Below, piece by piece: positions 12,112-25,300 of a DNA stretch of 64,000 bases. A program made the position numbers and the translations under genes. The DNA lies in assembly GCF_007655135.1 (NCBI RefSeq), contig NC_045131.1, forward strand, positions 7,130,001 to 7,194,000, in the 5' to 3' direction. This DNA is from Punica granatum. Its lineage: Eukaryota; Streptophyta; Magnoliopsida; Myrtales; Lythraceae. Below the pieces are notes generated by a model that saw only the letters and a list, made by a program, of their open reading frames with translations, was not told the origin of the DNA and did not search any database. How positions within the stretch are numbered: the stretch's first letter is position 1; the number at the start of each line of letters is the position of its first letter.

Positions 12112-15100
12112 TTACGTGCTCCGGACCACTGGTTCTTGCTGCATTGAACTTTCTGTGGGCGCCGCACTTTGAACGTCTGTTGTTTGTTGATGATGGACCT
12201 GGTTTTGGTTCTCTTGCTGCTGTCCCTGCTGTACTTCACGCTGCTGTCGATCCCGTGGAGCTCTATCCGCATATGGGTGCGATTGTCTCTGTTGCCTACT
12301 TGCCCTCCATCTAAGATACTCCACAAGGAGGGAGTTGGTGCTGATGGCAATCCCAAATCCCGTGAACGAGGAGAGGAGGACCGAGAGAATAGCATTTACA
12401 TTAAGCTGTGCATGTAAAGAGGGAATGAGTGAGGCAATTCTTGTGGATAAGAGCAAATTAGTTCATGACAATTTAAAGAGATTTGAATTACTTACTATAG
12501 TGTAAAAAATATGAGCAAAAAGGATCACAATTGCGAACTGAAAGGATGCATATGCCCATATGTAACTCCTGCTCACTGTCACCATTACAAATTGAAAGGT
12601 AAAGAACTAATAAGACAGTGATCCATTGCAGAAGAAATTCCCCTTTTTTTTCCATCAGCAGTGGCAAGCATTAAGAGTGAGAAAGAACGACGGCGGCAGC
12701 TAAACTCACCCATTGTCGAAGAAATCAAGGAAGAAAGGAGACCTAAAACACAAGAGAATGGCAAAGATATTGCAAGTGCACGGGGTCCCAAGTCTGAAAC
12801 CTGCATCGAATATTGTACAGTCAGGATAACAGTCTGATCAGATACCATTTAGGAGTGATAATCAGTAAAAATTATTGAGAAAAATAAGATATGAAAAAAT
12901 TGCAAATAAGCAAATATAAAAAAAAAACAAAAGGAAAGGAAAAAAATTGCAAAAAAGCTATATATAAAAAAAAATGGAAAATTGCTAAGCAATTCTATCG
13001 GTAAAGGGTTGGAATATTGAGAGATGCCCAGTGACTCAGGGAGAAAGTTTCTGAAATAATATAGAGAAAGAAAAGCAACTATATTTTGTGAAATAAAAGG
13101 GATAGCTTTTGCCTAGTACATGCCATTGAACTCTCACGAGGACAGCAAAGAATGAACAAAATTCTCTTACAAAAATGATAATCAACAAACTTTCAGCTCA
13201 TGGTAGTTGATTACAATTAAAAGGGATTATTAACGGCTATTTCACTTATATTGTCTATTGAAACTAGCAATATATATATATGTATATGTATACTTTTTCT
13301 CTTTCAATCAATCAGCTGGGCTCTTATTATTAATGTGCGTTATCCATGCAGCTACTCATTCAACTGTAAACATCACAGAGCATCGGAAATTTCAGCCAAT
13401 TGGTAGGGGAAATAAGTTTAGGATTCTCTCGAATTCCGGAAAGCATATGCCGACAATCATAGCACGACTATTAAGAATTAGAGAAGTAAAAAAGTTGAAC
13501 AGTTGCCTCATACCAAAAGTTGCTCCAGAAAGCAAAAGTAAGCAAGCATGCTGACCATGACAAGGACTGGTACATCCTGCCACACCCTGTGAACCAGACA
13601 AAAAACATCTCCGTTATCCTTCCCCAGAAAAATACAGGGACAAAGCAAAAGCATATTAAAAATATGACTACCCAGAAATCAACTAGAACACCACCAATAA
13701 AGTTTCAGTGGTACTGATTAGAGCATTGGCAAGATGCAAAATGACAGCTCAGTTTGTAATATCACCTTAAATGTCATGAGCAACAGTAGTTCATCAGTTG
13801 GTAAATTAACTGAATTGCAGCAGAACAAGCAAAGTTTGAGTTGTGTAACAGTTTTTGTACTTTGATCTGCCTTAAAATGTCGCTAAAAAGAAATATTCAT
13901 AAGAAGACATACGGAAAGGAAAATGGCATTATAAAAGTCCATACCTACTGATAGCTTATATATGTAGAACTTTTGAGGCCAATTTGATCAGAATAAGTAG
14001 CTTATCTTAATGTATGGTGGCCCAGAAGATGACCTAATTAGCATGCTGAAATCTATACACCCCTTTACTATGCAAATAGTTTTAAAAATTCTCACAAACA
14101 TGGAAAGAAGGGAAGAGTTGTGAGGGGGTCAGAGAATGTCAAATCATAAACACTGACGAGGTAATATAGATTTAGCCAGCCAAATCATCTTGCATCCAAA
14201 AAAACTTGCCTGTACCGAGTGACTTCTCTCTGTTGAGGGACATTTTGTGATCTTCTAATTACAGTCTGAGGGCGTTGTAGTCTTAGTAATGTTACTGGTA
14301 AGTTTCGGACATCCTGCTTACAGATGTCACAAGTTTTGTTCCCTTTGATGCTGAACCACTTGATTGCACATTCTTGGTGAGCAAGTGCAAGTTCTCCCTT
14401 GCAGCTACATTCCATTTTGAGAGTCTCGCCTCCTTCAGCAAGCTCAACCATACAAATTCTGCAAACAGCTTCTTCCTCTGGAATATCTTCACCATTGTCT
14501 TCAGTAGCTGATTATGAACAACCATAAAACAGAGAAAAACTAAATGTAAGGTCCCTTTTGGAAACCGTACTTAAGAGCAGGTCCACTAGTACAGTCCAAA
14601 TTCTATAGCATAAACACATACCAATATCTTCTGTTACACCATCATTTGGGGATTGATGTTCAGCAGCTGGAGGACGAGGTGTGGCTGGAATTACACGGAT
14701 AAGACCCCCAGAATCTGTTCGCCTTAGACTTCTATTCTTAATGTTCACTGGAACTGAGAATGAGCGCGTAATATGATGCTTAACTTCTGGTTTCTGTGAG
14801 AAGATACAAAGTCTGCATTACGTATATATCAAACACAGAATCCCCTCACTACAATTTTAGCAGCAATTCTGCAGAAGAATGATGCATGTACTGGGTGGAT
14901 AATGAACTTACAGAACAGTGTGCAGTTTCCTGATTTCTTTGCTGTGCAGTCTCAGAACCTGAACTTGAGATTGGTGTAGCAGGCAGAGAATCTGCTTTTG
15001 CTGAGGAAGGGAAAAAGATTTTATTGAGAGAAAATGACCTTGAAGTAGAAGGTTTATCGGGACAGCCATCTGAAGGAAGCATATCTGGGATCACGAGAAC

Positions 15101-15973
15101 TGTCTTCTCAATTTCATGGGACACATTTTTTGTCCGAAAGCTTCTTTGAGGAAGCAGATTTTTCACTGATGATCTAATCTTGGCCGAATTGGGTCTGGGA
15201 GGTAGTCCAGCTCTAGTGGAACTAGGACTTGAAGGGATATCTATTCGAATAAAAGAAGACATAGCACTTTCTAGAGATCTCGTAGGTATTTGAAGAGAGG
15301 ACAGATTTGGCCGCCTAGACTGTTGAATGAAGGAGCTCTCTCCACTTGTTTCCTTTTGATCACATGCCTAAAAGTCAACAAAAGCACCTTCTTGAGCTTA
15401 TAATTGATTCTATATCGAGAAAATATATGCAAACAGAAAACGAAATGTAATTTAGGAAGCTATAAAAACTGAACTGAACCAATAGTAAATAACATATAAT
15501 ACGGACTTTGCTGAAAATATTTAGTAATATCAGTACTTCCTACAAACGATCTTTGACCAACTTAAAAAAACGTGGACCCAGAAAATCCAATCTTACACCA
15601 CCAGCAAACCATGCATCACAAGATGAGCAATAAATGCACCTCCGACTTATTACCCCATAGCAGCTAAAACTCATGAAGAAAACTTAAGGCCAATTCGAGT
15701 GGTTAGACAAACATCTTATACAAGACATACATTCACAGTAAGTCCCGGTGAAAGATGCGGGCAAGAAATACTCCATCAATATCGACTTTCATTCATAGTT
15801 ATCTCAATAACAACAAATCAAGAACACGATGTTCTTAACCTCCAACTATTAGCATACGTGGTCTAATGATCCTCCCTCAACTGTATAACTCAGAGAGGTC
15901 GTAGGTTTCAGAAACCACTTCATGTGGAGGAGTCGCAATTAATTAAATGCCTTCCATTATACATATATATATG

Positions 15974-16005
<32 letters not shown>

Positions 16006-16748
16006 GATATATACAGTCTCAGTTAATGGTTCACTTTCGCACATGGAGCTAGTGCATACGGTTGTGAGGCTACGACCACATAACAAACATCAGCTGAGAT
16101 CTCTGCTTCCTCAAAGCGTCTTCTTTGCGGAAGTGAGAACCAGAATATATCAGGAACGTTCTCGCAGACGCAGATTTACGCTTTTATCAGAGCTCCTTTG
16201 TTCATCTCTTGTGAATTCATACTCACCCTGAAAGCCACTACTTTCCCAAAGAATTTGTAATGATCCATAACGTTGCATTTTATACCAAAAAAAGGGGAGG
16301 GAGTAAAAAAATGAAAGAAAAAAAGAAAAACAAAATCAGAATCTCAGTCTCCATAGATGCGGAAAATTAATCCTAAAGATCAAGGTTTCCCTCAATCTCC
16401 ATAGCACAAGCAAAATATACCGTAGGCTTCAATTCGTAGAACCCTCAAGCTTAAATTAGCAACAGCTGAAGAAAAAAAAAAATTTACTGCACATAACCAC
16501 CGTACGGCCATGACCATAAAGCTAAGCAAGAATTCAAGGAAGCTGCTACGGAGAAAAATAACAAAGATTTCGTATCATCTGAGCTGAAAGACGTGACTGA
16601 GGAGCGAAGCGAAACGATCGGAGAAGCCCAAACGTGATTCCACGAAACTTCGTGAAAATCACAGCCTCACCTGGGAACTGTGGAGGGAATCTGAAGCTGA
16701 TTCTTCTTCATTGCGAGCTCGGAGACTCTCGGCAGCCGAATTCTCCAT
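12112..16748 (-). CDS. RING-CH (MARCH-like) membrane-anchored E3 ubiquitin ligase
   Basis: Transfers ubiquitin from an E2 to membrane-associated substrates. Eight exons, in gene order: 16671-16748, 14912-15367, 14622-14793, 14210-14507, 13514-13586, 12710-12800, 12496-12575 and 12112-12405. They join in phase to 513 residues. The start [20 protein letters not shown] was chosen because only this frame joins exon 2 without a stop. Residues about 27-235 are Ser/Pro-rich and probably disordered. The C4HC3 RING-CH is in exon 4: CRIC, then CSC, then HQEC and CDIC. Exons 5-8 encode hydrophobic segments ([47 protein letters not shown] and a further one in exon 8), so about four membrane spans are likely. 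The C-terminus is Gln-rich. The intron after exon 4 starts with GC (CAG then GCAAGT). I know the architecture from plant RING-CH proteins of unknown substrate. Confidence 0.92.
15962..15996. repeat. (AT)n microsatellite in RING-CH intron 1
   Basis: An alternating AT/GT run in the first intron of the RING-CH gene. Confidence 0.9.
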
Positions 16749-16900
16749 GGGCTAGCGGGTTCGAAGAGGCAAAATCTCCGACCGGAGAATGAATCTTGGA
16801 AGGTTTCTGCAGCTCTGAGCTTCAGAGCTTCTCTGTGACTGAGCAGTGAAAATGGTGGGCTCACTTCACGTTTGAACTTCACGTTGCAGGGAGAGAGAAG
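16749..16900 (-). promoter_or_regulatory. Probable 5' UTR of the RING-CH gene
   Basis: Sequence directly upstream of the RING-CH start codon has no in-frame coding extension that joins exon 2. An overlapping ATG frame begins at 16882 but reaches the exon 1 donor in the wrong phase. It is therefore more likely leader sequence, possibly with an upstream ORF. Confidence 0.4.
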
Positions 16901-18189
16901 TTTCCTCTAGTTTAAGTTTATGCTAATTCCAATCTGCCTCCTCAAGTTTGGTGCGGCCTCAAAATGTCCCCATATTTTTAAAATGTCTTAGAAGGCACCC
17001 TGAAGTTTGAAAGACCATTTCAATTTTACCCCTCTTGATGGCTCGTACGGTAGATGAGAATCAAATGACAATGAAATAGAACAGAGTCTTAAGATGAAGG
17101 AAAATATCATACATTTTCATCTATCTGTTCGAGTTTCTACGTAAGTCATCGGGTTTTGCTAATTGAAGCTGGCCTCTACTCGCTCGTGTTTAGGGTAAAG
17201 GGGAGGAGCGTGAGGGTAACTAGGATATACATATATAGAGACACACACACACACTTATATATGCTTGAAACCATGGGCTTCGCTAGGTGAAATCAGAAGA
17301 GAGCGCGAATTCGGCTTCTCAAGTTTCGGTCGCTGAATCGAGATGACTGCAACTACAGGGGTGTATACGGAGACCGAACTAAAACAAGGGGGGCCGAATT
17401 GAAGTTAGGCAACCCTATATTATGCTTTTTCTATTTTTTATTTTTGCCTCCTTGCTTTTAAAATAAGTAACAAATTTTGAGTTGAATGCAAGCAATGATC
17501 AGGAAGATGCCGCCAGCAATCCAGCATTTAGTGGGGGCCATGAACCAATTGTTATTAAATTTCTAATTATTTTTAGGGCCTCTCATCATATTGCAGCAGG
17601 TACTTTAGGCATAATCTCTTCCCTTGCAGGCACAAGCGCTGCAAAGATGGCCACTTGAAATTCTTAAATAATTTCCACAATGCTATTTTTTATTGAAAGG
17701 TAATTTTCAAAAATAAGATAATAAGAAAGAGCAAATTAAATTGCTAGAAGTGAAAATAATTTCAATATTATTCGAGTGAATAACAATTCATCAATTATAT
17801 TTTAATTGATATTTTCTCACACAATATGACAAGATAAAATGATCAAAAAAAATTATCTATTTTAACATAAGCAAATTACATCCTATCTTATTTTATTCTT
17901 ACTTATATTGATCTAATCCCATTCTTATCTCTATTTTGTAATTTTTCCTTCTTTTTTATATATTTTTTATTTTCTGAGAAAATCCTTTTTTTTATCATTG
18001 CTTATTATTGAGCACGGTGATTGAATATTCAGCTGTACGAAATATTTTTGTACTTGAAGAGCAGTGTTTCGTGCCTTTTCTTCAGTTTCTGCCAGCTACC
18101 CTTCGCCGCCTTTTCCAGCTCCTCTCCCTCTCTCTCCTTCTTGAAGGCCAAAAAAAGGGGATAAAAAAAAAACTGAACTTCAATTCAGA

Positions 18190-19450
18190 AGATAAGCACT
18201 TCGTAAGTAGATCCATATACTAATTAATCCCTTCAAGTAAAAATATTAAGGTTTGGTATAATTTCAGTACTTTTTGGTATTTTTAATACTGAAGCCTCGG
18301 AAATGAGATACTTTAGAACTTTATACTTTACAAATACATGTAGACATTGATCCCTTTAACTAAAAGTACTAAGTTCGGTTTAAGTGAAGTATGTTGGTAT
18401 TTTAAGTACTGAAACATCATACATAATTACGTGCGTATAATTACCTCTTCAATCAAACGTACTATATATTTGATCTAATCTCAGTATCTCGTTAATACTT
18501 TCGAGTATTAAAATTTCAAAATATGAGGTATTTTAATTTAATAGTTTATTACCTTGTAAATACATGTATATAATAACCTTTTTTAATTAAGATTTTGTTC
18601 GGTAATAAAGTCTAATTTAATTTAATTTAACTTAACTTAACTTATTCCTCAATTCAACAACACGATCATTATTTTTTATATTTTTCTTCAAATTCTCTTT
18701 CATACTTCTTCTTATCTATTATTAAAATTAATTTTTAATATTAAATTTTTTCAACTATTCAATAATTTTTTCTCAAATCAACAGCACAATCATACTTTTT
18801 TATCTTATTCTTCAAATTCCCTCACGTACTTTTTCTAACTACTTTTGTCTTTATCTCTTTAAATCAAACTAAATCAAATTAAATCAAACTTAATTTTGTT
18901 ACCAAACATAATGTAAAATTATTGAATGTAGTACAATTTTAGGATTTTCTTGGTACTTTAGGCATCAAATCTTCAAAAAGATTGAGACATTTTAGTTTAG
19001 ACATTGAAGTACTTTATAAGTGCATGTACATACTAACCTCTATGATCAAGAATACTATTTTTTTTTTCTAATTTCATTACCTCATTGATGCTTGATCAAG
19101 TGTTGAAATTTCAAAAAAGGTCCTTTAGTTTAAACATGCAGTATTTTACAAGTAGATCAAGATACTGATTTTTATAACTTGAACTACTAATTAGATCTAA
19201 ATGTAAGTTTTTTTTTTGCTGAATAAATAAATGTAAGTACTTTGTTCATTGTTGAAGTAATGGAAAGTCTGGAATTTTAAAAAAAATTAAGTGCTTTAGA
19301 TTTTTTTTTATAAAGAAAGTTAGTTATTTCGTTCAAATTTTAGTAGGTCAATAGTACCTTAAGGTACTATACAAATTAATTAAAAGCACGAATTTTCGAT
19401 GAATTTTAGTACTTTTGTCATCGAGAGTTTGGTACTGGGATTTTAGAATT
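18190..19450. repeat. Degenerate AT-rich tandem repeats (about 100-130 bp), interrupted by a MITE
   Basis: Imperfect units recur with the landmarks (T)ACAAATACATGTA or a variant, then CTTTAACTAAAAGTACTAAG or a variant, then TTTCAGTACT and TACTGAAAC. Copies are visible near 18200, 18335, 18430, 18550, 19010 and 19145. The inverted-repeat element at 18596-18915 splits the array. No gene is seen in this stretch. Confidence 0.6.
18596..18915. mobile_element. MITE, copy 1 (TTTGGT-type inverted ends)
   Basis: The left end TTTTGTTCGGTAATAAAGT and the reverse complement of the right end, TTATGTTTGGTAACAAAAT, form a terminal inverted repeat of about 25 bases. The interior (CAACACGATCATT, ATTCAATAAT, TTTCTCAAATCAAC) is shared with the elements at 20050 and 48140. 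No coding capacity. Confidence 0.6.
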
Positions 19451-20049
19451 CTTATGCTCTTCCGGTGAAAATTTGTACGATACCAAATACAGTTATCAAT
19501 TCGCAAATTAATTTGTAAATTGTTGCAAGTTCAAGAATTTATTGGATGGAATCAAGTTGTAACATTAGGTAAGTTCGGTAGACTCTTTAGTGAGTTGTGC
19601 TGACTTTAATCTTTTGGGTTAAATTTTTTTTTTTTAAAAAAAAAACAAGGCTCGGCTTCGAAAGGCTGCAAACAAAGCAACACCCATTTATCTTCAGTAT
19701 TTACTTTTACCTTTATTTTTTCAAAACTCCGAAATCGCTGGAGGTCGTGCCTTAAAAATCATTAAGACTGTGTTTGAAAAGTGAACATTTCCCAACTCTG
19801 CTTAATTTTTTCTGCTACCCAACAGGCTCGACTGAGATTTTTCAAGATGATGGAATCCAACAGTACAATTAATAGCACTTATCTTAGAATTCCATTTTCC
19901 ATTATGTTTTGTCCTTTTCTAAAAAAAAGAAAAAAAGAGCCCTTGCAAGCCACGACAACTGTGCTTGCCGTGGCCTTGGAAGGAATTTGACCAGTTACGG
20001 GGCCACCATGGAAACTTATTTTCACATATTTTGTCATTTTCTGTAATTA

Positions 20050-20372
20050 AGTTTGGGTACGTTTGTTTTTTAAAAAATTTTCAACTCAACTTAATTTAAC
20101 TTCATTTATCTTCAATTCAATAACATAATTATTATTTTTTTAATTTTTTTAATTTTTTTAATCATTTAATTCAATTTTTAATATTAAATTTTATCAACTA
20201 TTCATTACTTTTTCACAATTTAACAACACAACCATTACTTAATCATTATTTTCTCTCAACTATTCATTACATTTTCACATTTTTTTCTCATAATTCAACA
20301 ATACAATCATTATAAACCAATTAAAACCAAAACTCAACTCAACTCAACTCTAAATCCAAACGCACTCTTATT
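20050..20372. mobile_element. MITE, copy 2
   Basis: The left end GGTACGTTTGTTTTTT and the reverse complement of the right end, GAGTGCGTTTGGATTTAG, with AACTCAACT tracts inside each end, give the same inverted-repeat layout as the copies at 18596 and 48140. No coding capacity. Confidence 0.65.
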
Positions 20373-20401
20373 TTCCTTCAACAATTCTTAAAAATCATTT
20401 A

Positions 20402-20916
20402 AGATTTTTTTTTTGTTCCAAATGGTCGTACCTCACTTGATGAGCATGGTAAGTGGATGGGTGGTTTCGCACAAAACATCGGGTTTGCTAATGCGGTTGC
20501 AGCTGAGTTGTGGGCTGTCAAGTCCGGCCTTGACATGGTGTGGGACTTAGGAGTCAGGAGACTAGTCCTCGAAGTAGATTCAGAGGTGGTCCTCACCATG
20601 CTTCGCGTGCTTCAGTCGAATCGCGATTTTGCAGTCTGGCACGAGGCAATTCTCAAGGACATTCGTAGTTTGATCCAACGTGATTGGACGGTGGTAATAC
20701 AACATGTTTACGGAAAAGGAAACATGTGTGACGACTGTCTAGCAAATCATGCGCTCTCCCTTCCTTTTGGTATTCATAGGTTGGGTAGTTGTCCTAAGGA
20801 TTAGATTCCGTGTTTTTTGGTGATACTCTAGGAGCCGATCGCTCACTTTTGTATTGTTTGATAATTTTTTTAATGCAACTCGACCTAGGCCCCTAATTCA
20901 CAAAAAAAAAAAAAAA
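20402..20916 (+). mobile_element. 5'-truncated LINE with RNase H domain and poly(A) tail
   Basis: The frame from about 20418 to 20804 encodes a type-1 RNase H-like domain of the kind found at the C-terminus of plant LINE reverse transcriptases: NGRTSLDEHGKWMGGFAQNIG, AELWAVKSGLDM, LVLEVDSEVV and GNMCDDCLANHA. The catalytic Glu (AELW) and the second Asp (VDSE) are present. The first Asp region at the domain N-terminus is missing, as are the reverse transcriptase and endonuclease. The 3' end runs into a poly(A) tract at about 20902-20916, the usual LINE tail. This is a dead, 5'-truncated insertion; target duplications were not recognised. The open frame is long enough that the domain could be recent or co-opted. 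Confidence 0.7.
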
Positions 20917-22363
20917 TTATGACAATTATGCGACACGTAGCAAGATGGGATCCCGGAGGATTTCTCCACCACCACACAACCGCATTTGAACATAACATAA
21001 AACACAAGTAACAAAGCAAGCAACAAAAGTCAATACAGAAATAACAAAACACAATTAACGTCTAACAGTACCAGATCAAGCAGAGCAATTAAATAGTCCT
21101 TTTAAATTTGTAATTCTCTAAAACTAAAAGCCCAAAAATTAAAGAAAGAAAAATGTAATTAAATTATCAAAGATGATGTTCAGTGGAACTGTCAGTGCCC
21201 TTTCTCCCATGCAGACACAGTTTGCCGACCTTACACCGCCACCACACCTTCCCCAGTTACCAATAGAAGCAGTAGCGCAGATCCGCTGCCTCTCGCTTAT
21301 CAGTACCTATTTTTTTTTTTTTTTAGTAAGTTACTTATCAATAGCTTTACTTGCATGGAGTTTGGTCTCATCATTAATTCAGAGAGAGAGAAACCCCTCA
21401 GATTATCCTCCCAATTGGTTAATCGTAATTTCTATTGTTGTGCGGCGATGAATCACAACGGTTGATTGATACTAACTCCATCACATTCGATGCACGTGAC
21501 ACCTTCATCCGGTCGTAATTAATCGAATACCTTTATACTCTGCCTTTCTAGCTCAGTAACGAGGGTAAACTTCACGAGGACAGGCAATTTTAACCCCGAT
21601 ATCCAAAAACGGATCTGCATTACACTCACCCAGAAGCATTTAACATTGCACCAAAGTGCTAAAACACGGACATTTCTATGCTATATTAATGCAATACTGC
21701 GATTACACTGAGAGCAATTCCTCTGTTACACGGCCCTGCCGAGCACACATTCTCATGCCAAAGCCAAAGCCAAAGCCAAAGCCATCGGAAGGCAAGACAG
21801 AGAGAGGTAACACATTGCAAAACCTTCCTCCCAGTATTTCATCACGGTCAAAACCAATTATTTGTCATACAATAGTAACAGTAAATGCCTAATACTACTC
21901 TGTTTAGACAGCAGACCTTCCATATGGCAGTTTCTTAAATAAGTCGGAAAGCCTCAGCAGCCCCCGCTCGCAGCAAAAGAATAGTCCCTAGTTCCTCCCA
22001 TCACTGTTTTCTTTTCGATCATCTCCATATGTCTGAACTCTCAAATCAGCTTGTTCGTTGCAGAGGCTCTGTATTCTTCCACGAGCACCTCCCGTACTGC
22101 TACTTACTGGAAGAGAAATGAAACGGGAAGGACAGATTTGTCTCCAATAAGACGCAATGGAAACACTGAAAGAGTAGCACAGCACAACAAACAGCATATA
22201 AAGTATTCCAACGCAATATTACGATTACTATTCCCAGATCAGGGAGTGCAACTTCTTAAAGAAAAATGCTCGACTCTATAAGATTTACACCTTCTAAGAC
22301 AATATATAGAAACAGAAGGTATATCTTATGAAGGCCAGAAATTTTGCATACCACTCCACAGAG
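20917..22363. other. Gene-free stretch downstream of the helicase gene
   Basis: No coding gene is seen. It contains a short hexamer repeat (AAGCCA, about 21756-21786). The part nearest 22363 is expected to include the 3' UTR of the helicase gene on the minus strand. Confidence 0.5.
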
Positions 22364-25300
22364 TCAAAAAGGCCTGCCCCCTGATTTAGGGCTGTCATTC
22401 TTATCATTTCCCAAGCTGCCAAAACGACTTGAAGAACTCCCAAAGCCACCGCTGCCCCTGCTTGAATTGTTACCAAACCCACTGGGGCGACCAGAACCCG
22501 CATCCCCAAAACCACCGGAACGGCCAGATCCAAAGTTGCCAGACCCACTTGAGCGGCCTGAACCAAAGTTCCCAAAATCGCCAAATCCAGAAGAGCGGCC
22601 AGACCCAGAACCACCGAAATTTCCTGGTTTATTATAACTGCCAGAGCCACCTCCAGATTGGCCTGAGCCAGACCCACCGAAGGACCCAAAACGACTGCTG
22701 TCAGAGCCACCACCGAAGCCGCCAGAACGGTAGCCTCCCTGACGCCCAAAATCTGAACCTCTTGATCTTCCAAAACCTCCATCACCATATCCACGATCTC
22801 TTGAACCACCAAATGAGCCAAATCGACCGCCGCCGCCGCCACCCATGTCAAGCATCTCCATTTTTCCTCCCTCAACAGCAATCTTAGGAAGCTGTACATC
22901 AAGATGAAATCAGTCTAGTATCTTCTAAAGTTTGAATGAAGTTCTTTGTGCTAATCCGAACAATATCCTCAGCAAGTATGAATATAGTATCTTGATCTGT
23001 TTTACTAATGATGTATTTTTGTCAAGCACAAAAAGGATTTGCGTAATAACTAAAATTTGAGAGCATATACAGAAACAGTCGTGACAATATAAATGATATG
23101 TATACATGATCTGCACCTCTGATGAAACAGCGGCATGCATTTTATTTTGCAAGCAAAGACAAGGTAGTAGATATGCAGTTGTGTAATATGGTACAAAATA
23201 ATAATAATAGGATTGTGATCACCCAACAGAAAAGAAGTAAGTTGTATCTCTCTAAGAATTGGATCAATAGTTGATTTATTATCGAAGGACAAATTAAGCA
23301 AAGCCATGATCGAGTCAATAAAAGTCAAAACAGTAAATCAACTGGAAGTAGTTTCAATGTGAAACTAATTAGAATAAAACATGCAATAGTGCCTGCGTAT
23401 TAACCTCTGTAAATCTGCATCCCACATCTCGCTCTATCACCCGGACAGCCCTAGTCTGATCCGGCGTATAAATAAGGATGGCAGTTCCCTTCTTCCCGGC
23501 CCGGCCTGTTCGGCCAGATCGATGAACGAAGATCTCTGATGAGTTTGGAAGCTCGTAGTGTATGACCTAAACAAATTAAGCAAATAAAAGAAACAGGTAA
23601 ACAAAGAGAAATAAATGAAACTGCACGAATATATTCACATATCATCAGAAAGCAAAACAAAGAAAAGCTTGCAGGTCATAGAAAAGGAGGGGGGGGGGGG
23701 CGGCGAGGGGTTAAAGGATGATATTATTATCTTCTCCATATCATAGTACATTGACCAAGAGCCAAAGTAAACAACTATAGTCCTCTCAACAAAGGCATAT
23801 GCATGCGTAGCCACTAAACACTTTGAGAAGCAAAGACAGCACTGAATTTTTCATACCCAAGATGGACAGGAGAGAAGCATCTCATTGCAGAGGAGGCTGG
23901 GTGTTGTGTGAAAACAATGAAGTAATCATACTGAAAAACCCTATGTATCTAATGCAGTTTGTCAGATGCAATTATCAAGCTGGCCAGGATTGGTATTACA
24001 AGTTCTGTGAAATTTCTTTTACCAAGGCCCTTTCATTCGTATTGCTAAGTGGAAAAAATCTACTGGTTTTTACTTGTCACATCAACTGCATATTACTTGG
24101 TTATGTGAGGGTATGCTCAGTGACAATGCTGCAGAAGCAAGCACAGGGCTTCAACCCTCTTTGCCAAAATACACTAGAAGATAGAACTCAGTACATAATC
24201 AGTAATCCAGCTCAGCATACAGCTATTGGAACCTTAATTATCAATCTACTGGCTGAATACAGACATGAACCAACATTATGTAAATGTCAAGAGTACTGTC
24301 GGTATAAATACAGAAATAACCAAAGCAACACAATATTGATGTAAAACCTCAACCACTGGCCCATGACCCCAATAATAACTAGTACATGGAGCTACAAATT
24401 AACAAGTAGTTTCAGTTGATCCTCAGTGATGTATGATTAAACTTATAAACCAAAACCAAGGAAGCAATTAAAAAAGAAAAATCAGAAACTAGTTCATATC
24501 AACATCCGCATTGGCGAAAGTGTAGATCTGACGAACTTCACATTGTTTGCAAAAGACGAAAAAAGAAGGGAAACTAACCAGATCAACATTAGGAATGTCA
24601 AGACCACGAGCAGCAACATCAGTTGCAACTAAAATATTGAATTGCCCGTCCCGAAATCCTGCTAGTGTCCTCTCCCTCTGGCTTTGAGAAATATCACCAT
24701 GAAGGGCCTCACATCTGTAGCTTCGGGCCATGGCATACGCCAGTCTGTCAGCATCTCTTTTCGTCTGAGTGAAAACAATACATTTCCCACCTTTTGCATG
24801 TTCCTAAATCACATCAAAGCAAGAACGGAACGACAAAATTAACAAGCACTGATCACTAAGTTTAATGAGCTCTCCAGGAAAATTTTAGTTCAGCAAAACG
24901 AAGAGGATTATATGGTTCATGAACTAGCATGACCAAAAGCACATAGAACAAGAAGCATGTTAACACAAGAGGCTCCCGATCCTCACCGTGAATAAAGGTC
25001 CAATAATTGATGCTTTACCCTGCATCGCAGCTGGAATAGAATATAGAGAGATTCCTTCAGCCAACTTCTGATCATCATCTCCAACCTGTCGCGGAAGGTC
25101 ACTACCAGTAAGCTCAATCATCATAATCACATCAACGGAATAGTGAGCTATCAGCAACAATTTCATCTAACATTGCAGACCAAGTTTCACAGGACATTTA
25201 CTGAAATGTTACGATGAAACCCAATTGGGGTATATCCTCAATCTAGTTAATTGAACTTCAGTAGCTGCATAAGCCCTTGCAACTGCACTAAGCAGCAGTC

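Noticed and set aside
16667..16882. Upstream ATG frame (71 residues) before the RING-CH gene
   Set aside because: It reaches the exon 1 donor in a phase that gives a stop shortly into exon 2. The frame from 16748 joins cleanly, so the longer frame is probably leader sequence.
22429..22887. Open frames on the plus strand across the helicase C-terminal exon
   Set aside because: They are antisense shadows of the Gly-rich tail of the helicase exon; the Gly/Ser codon bias keeps several frames open.
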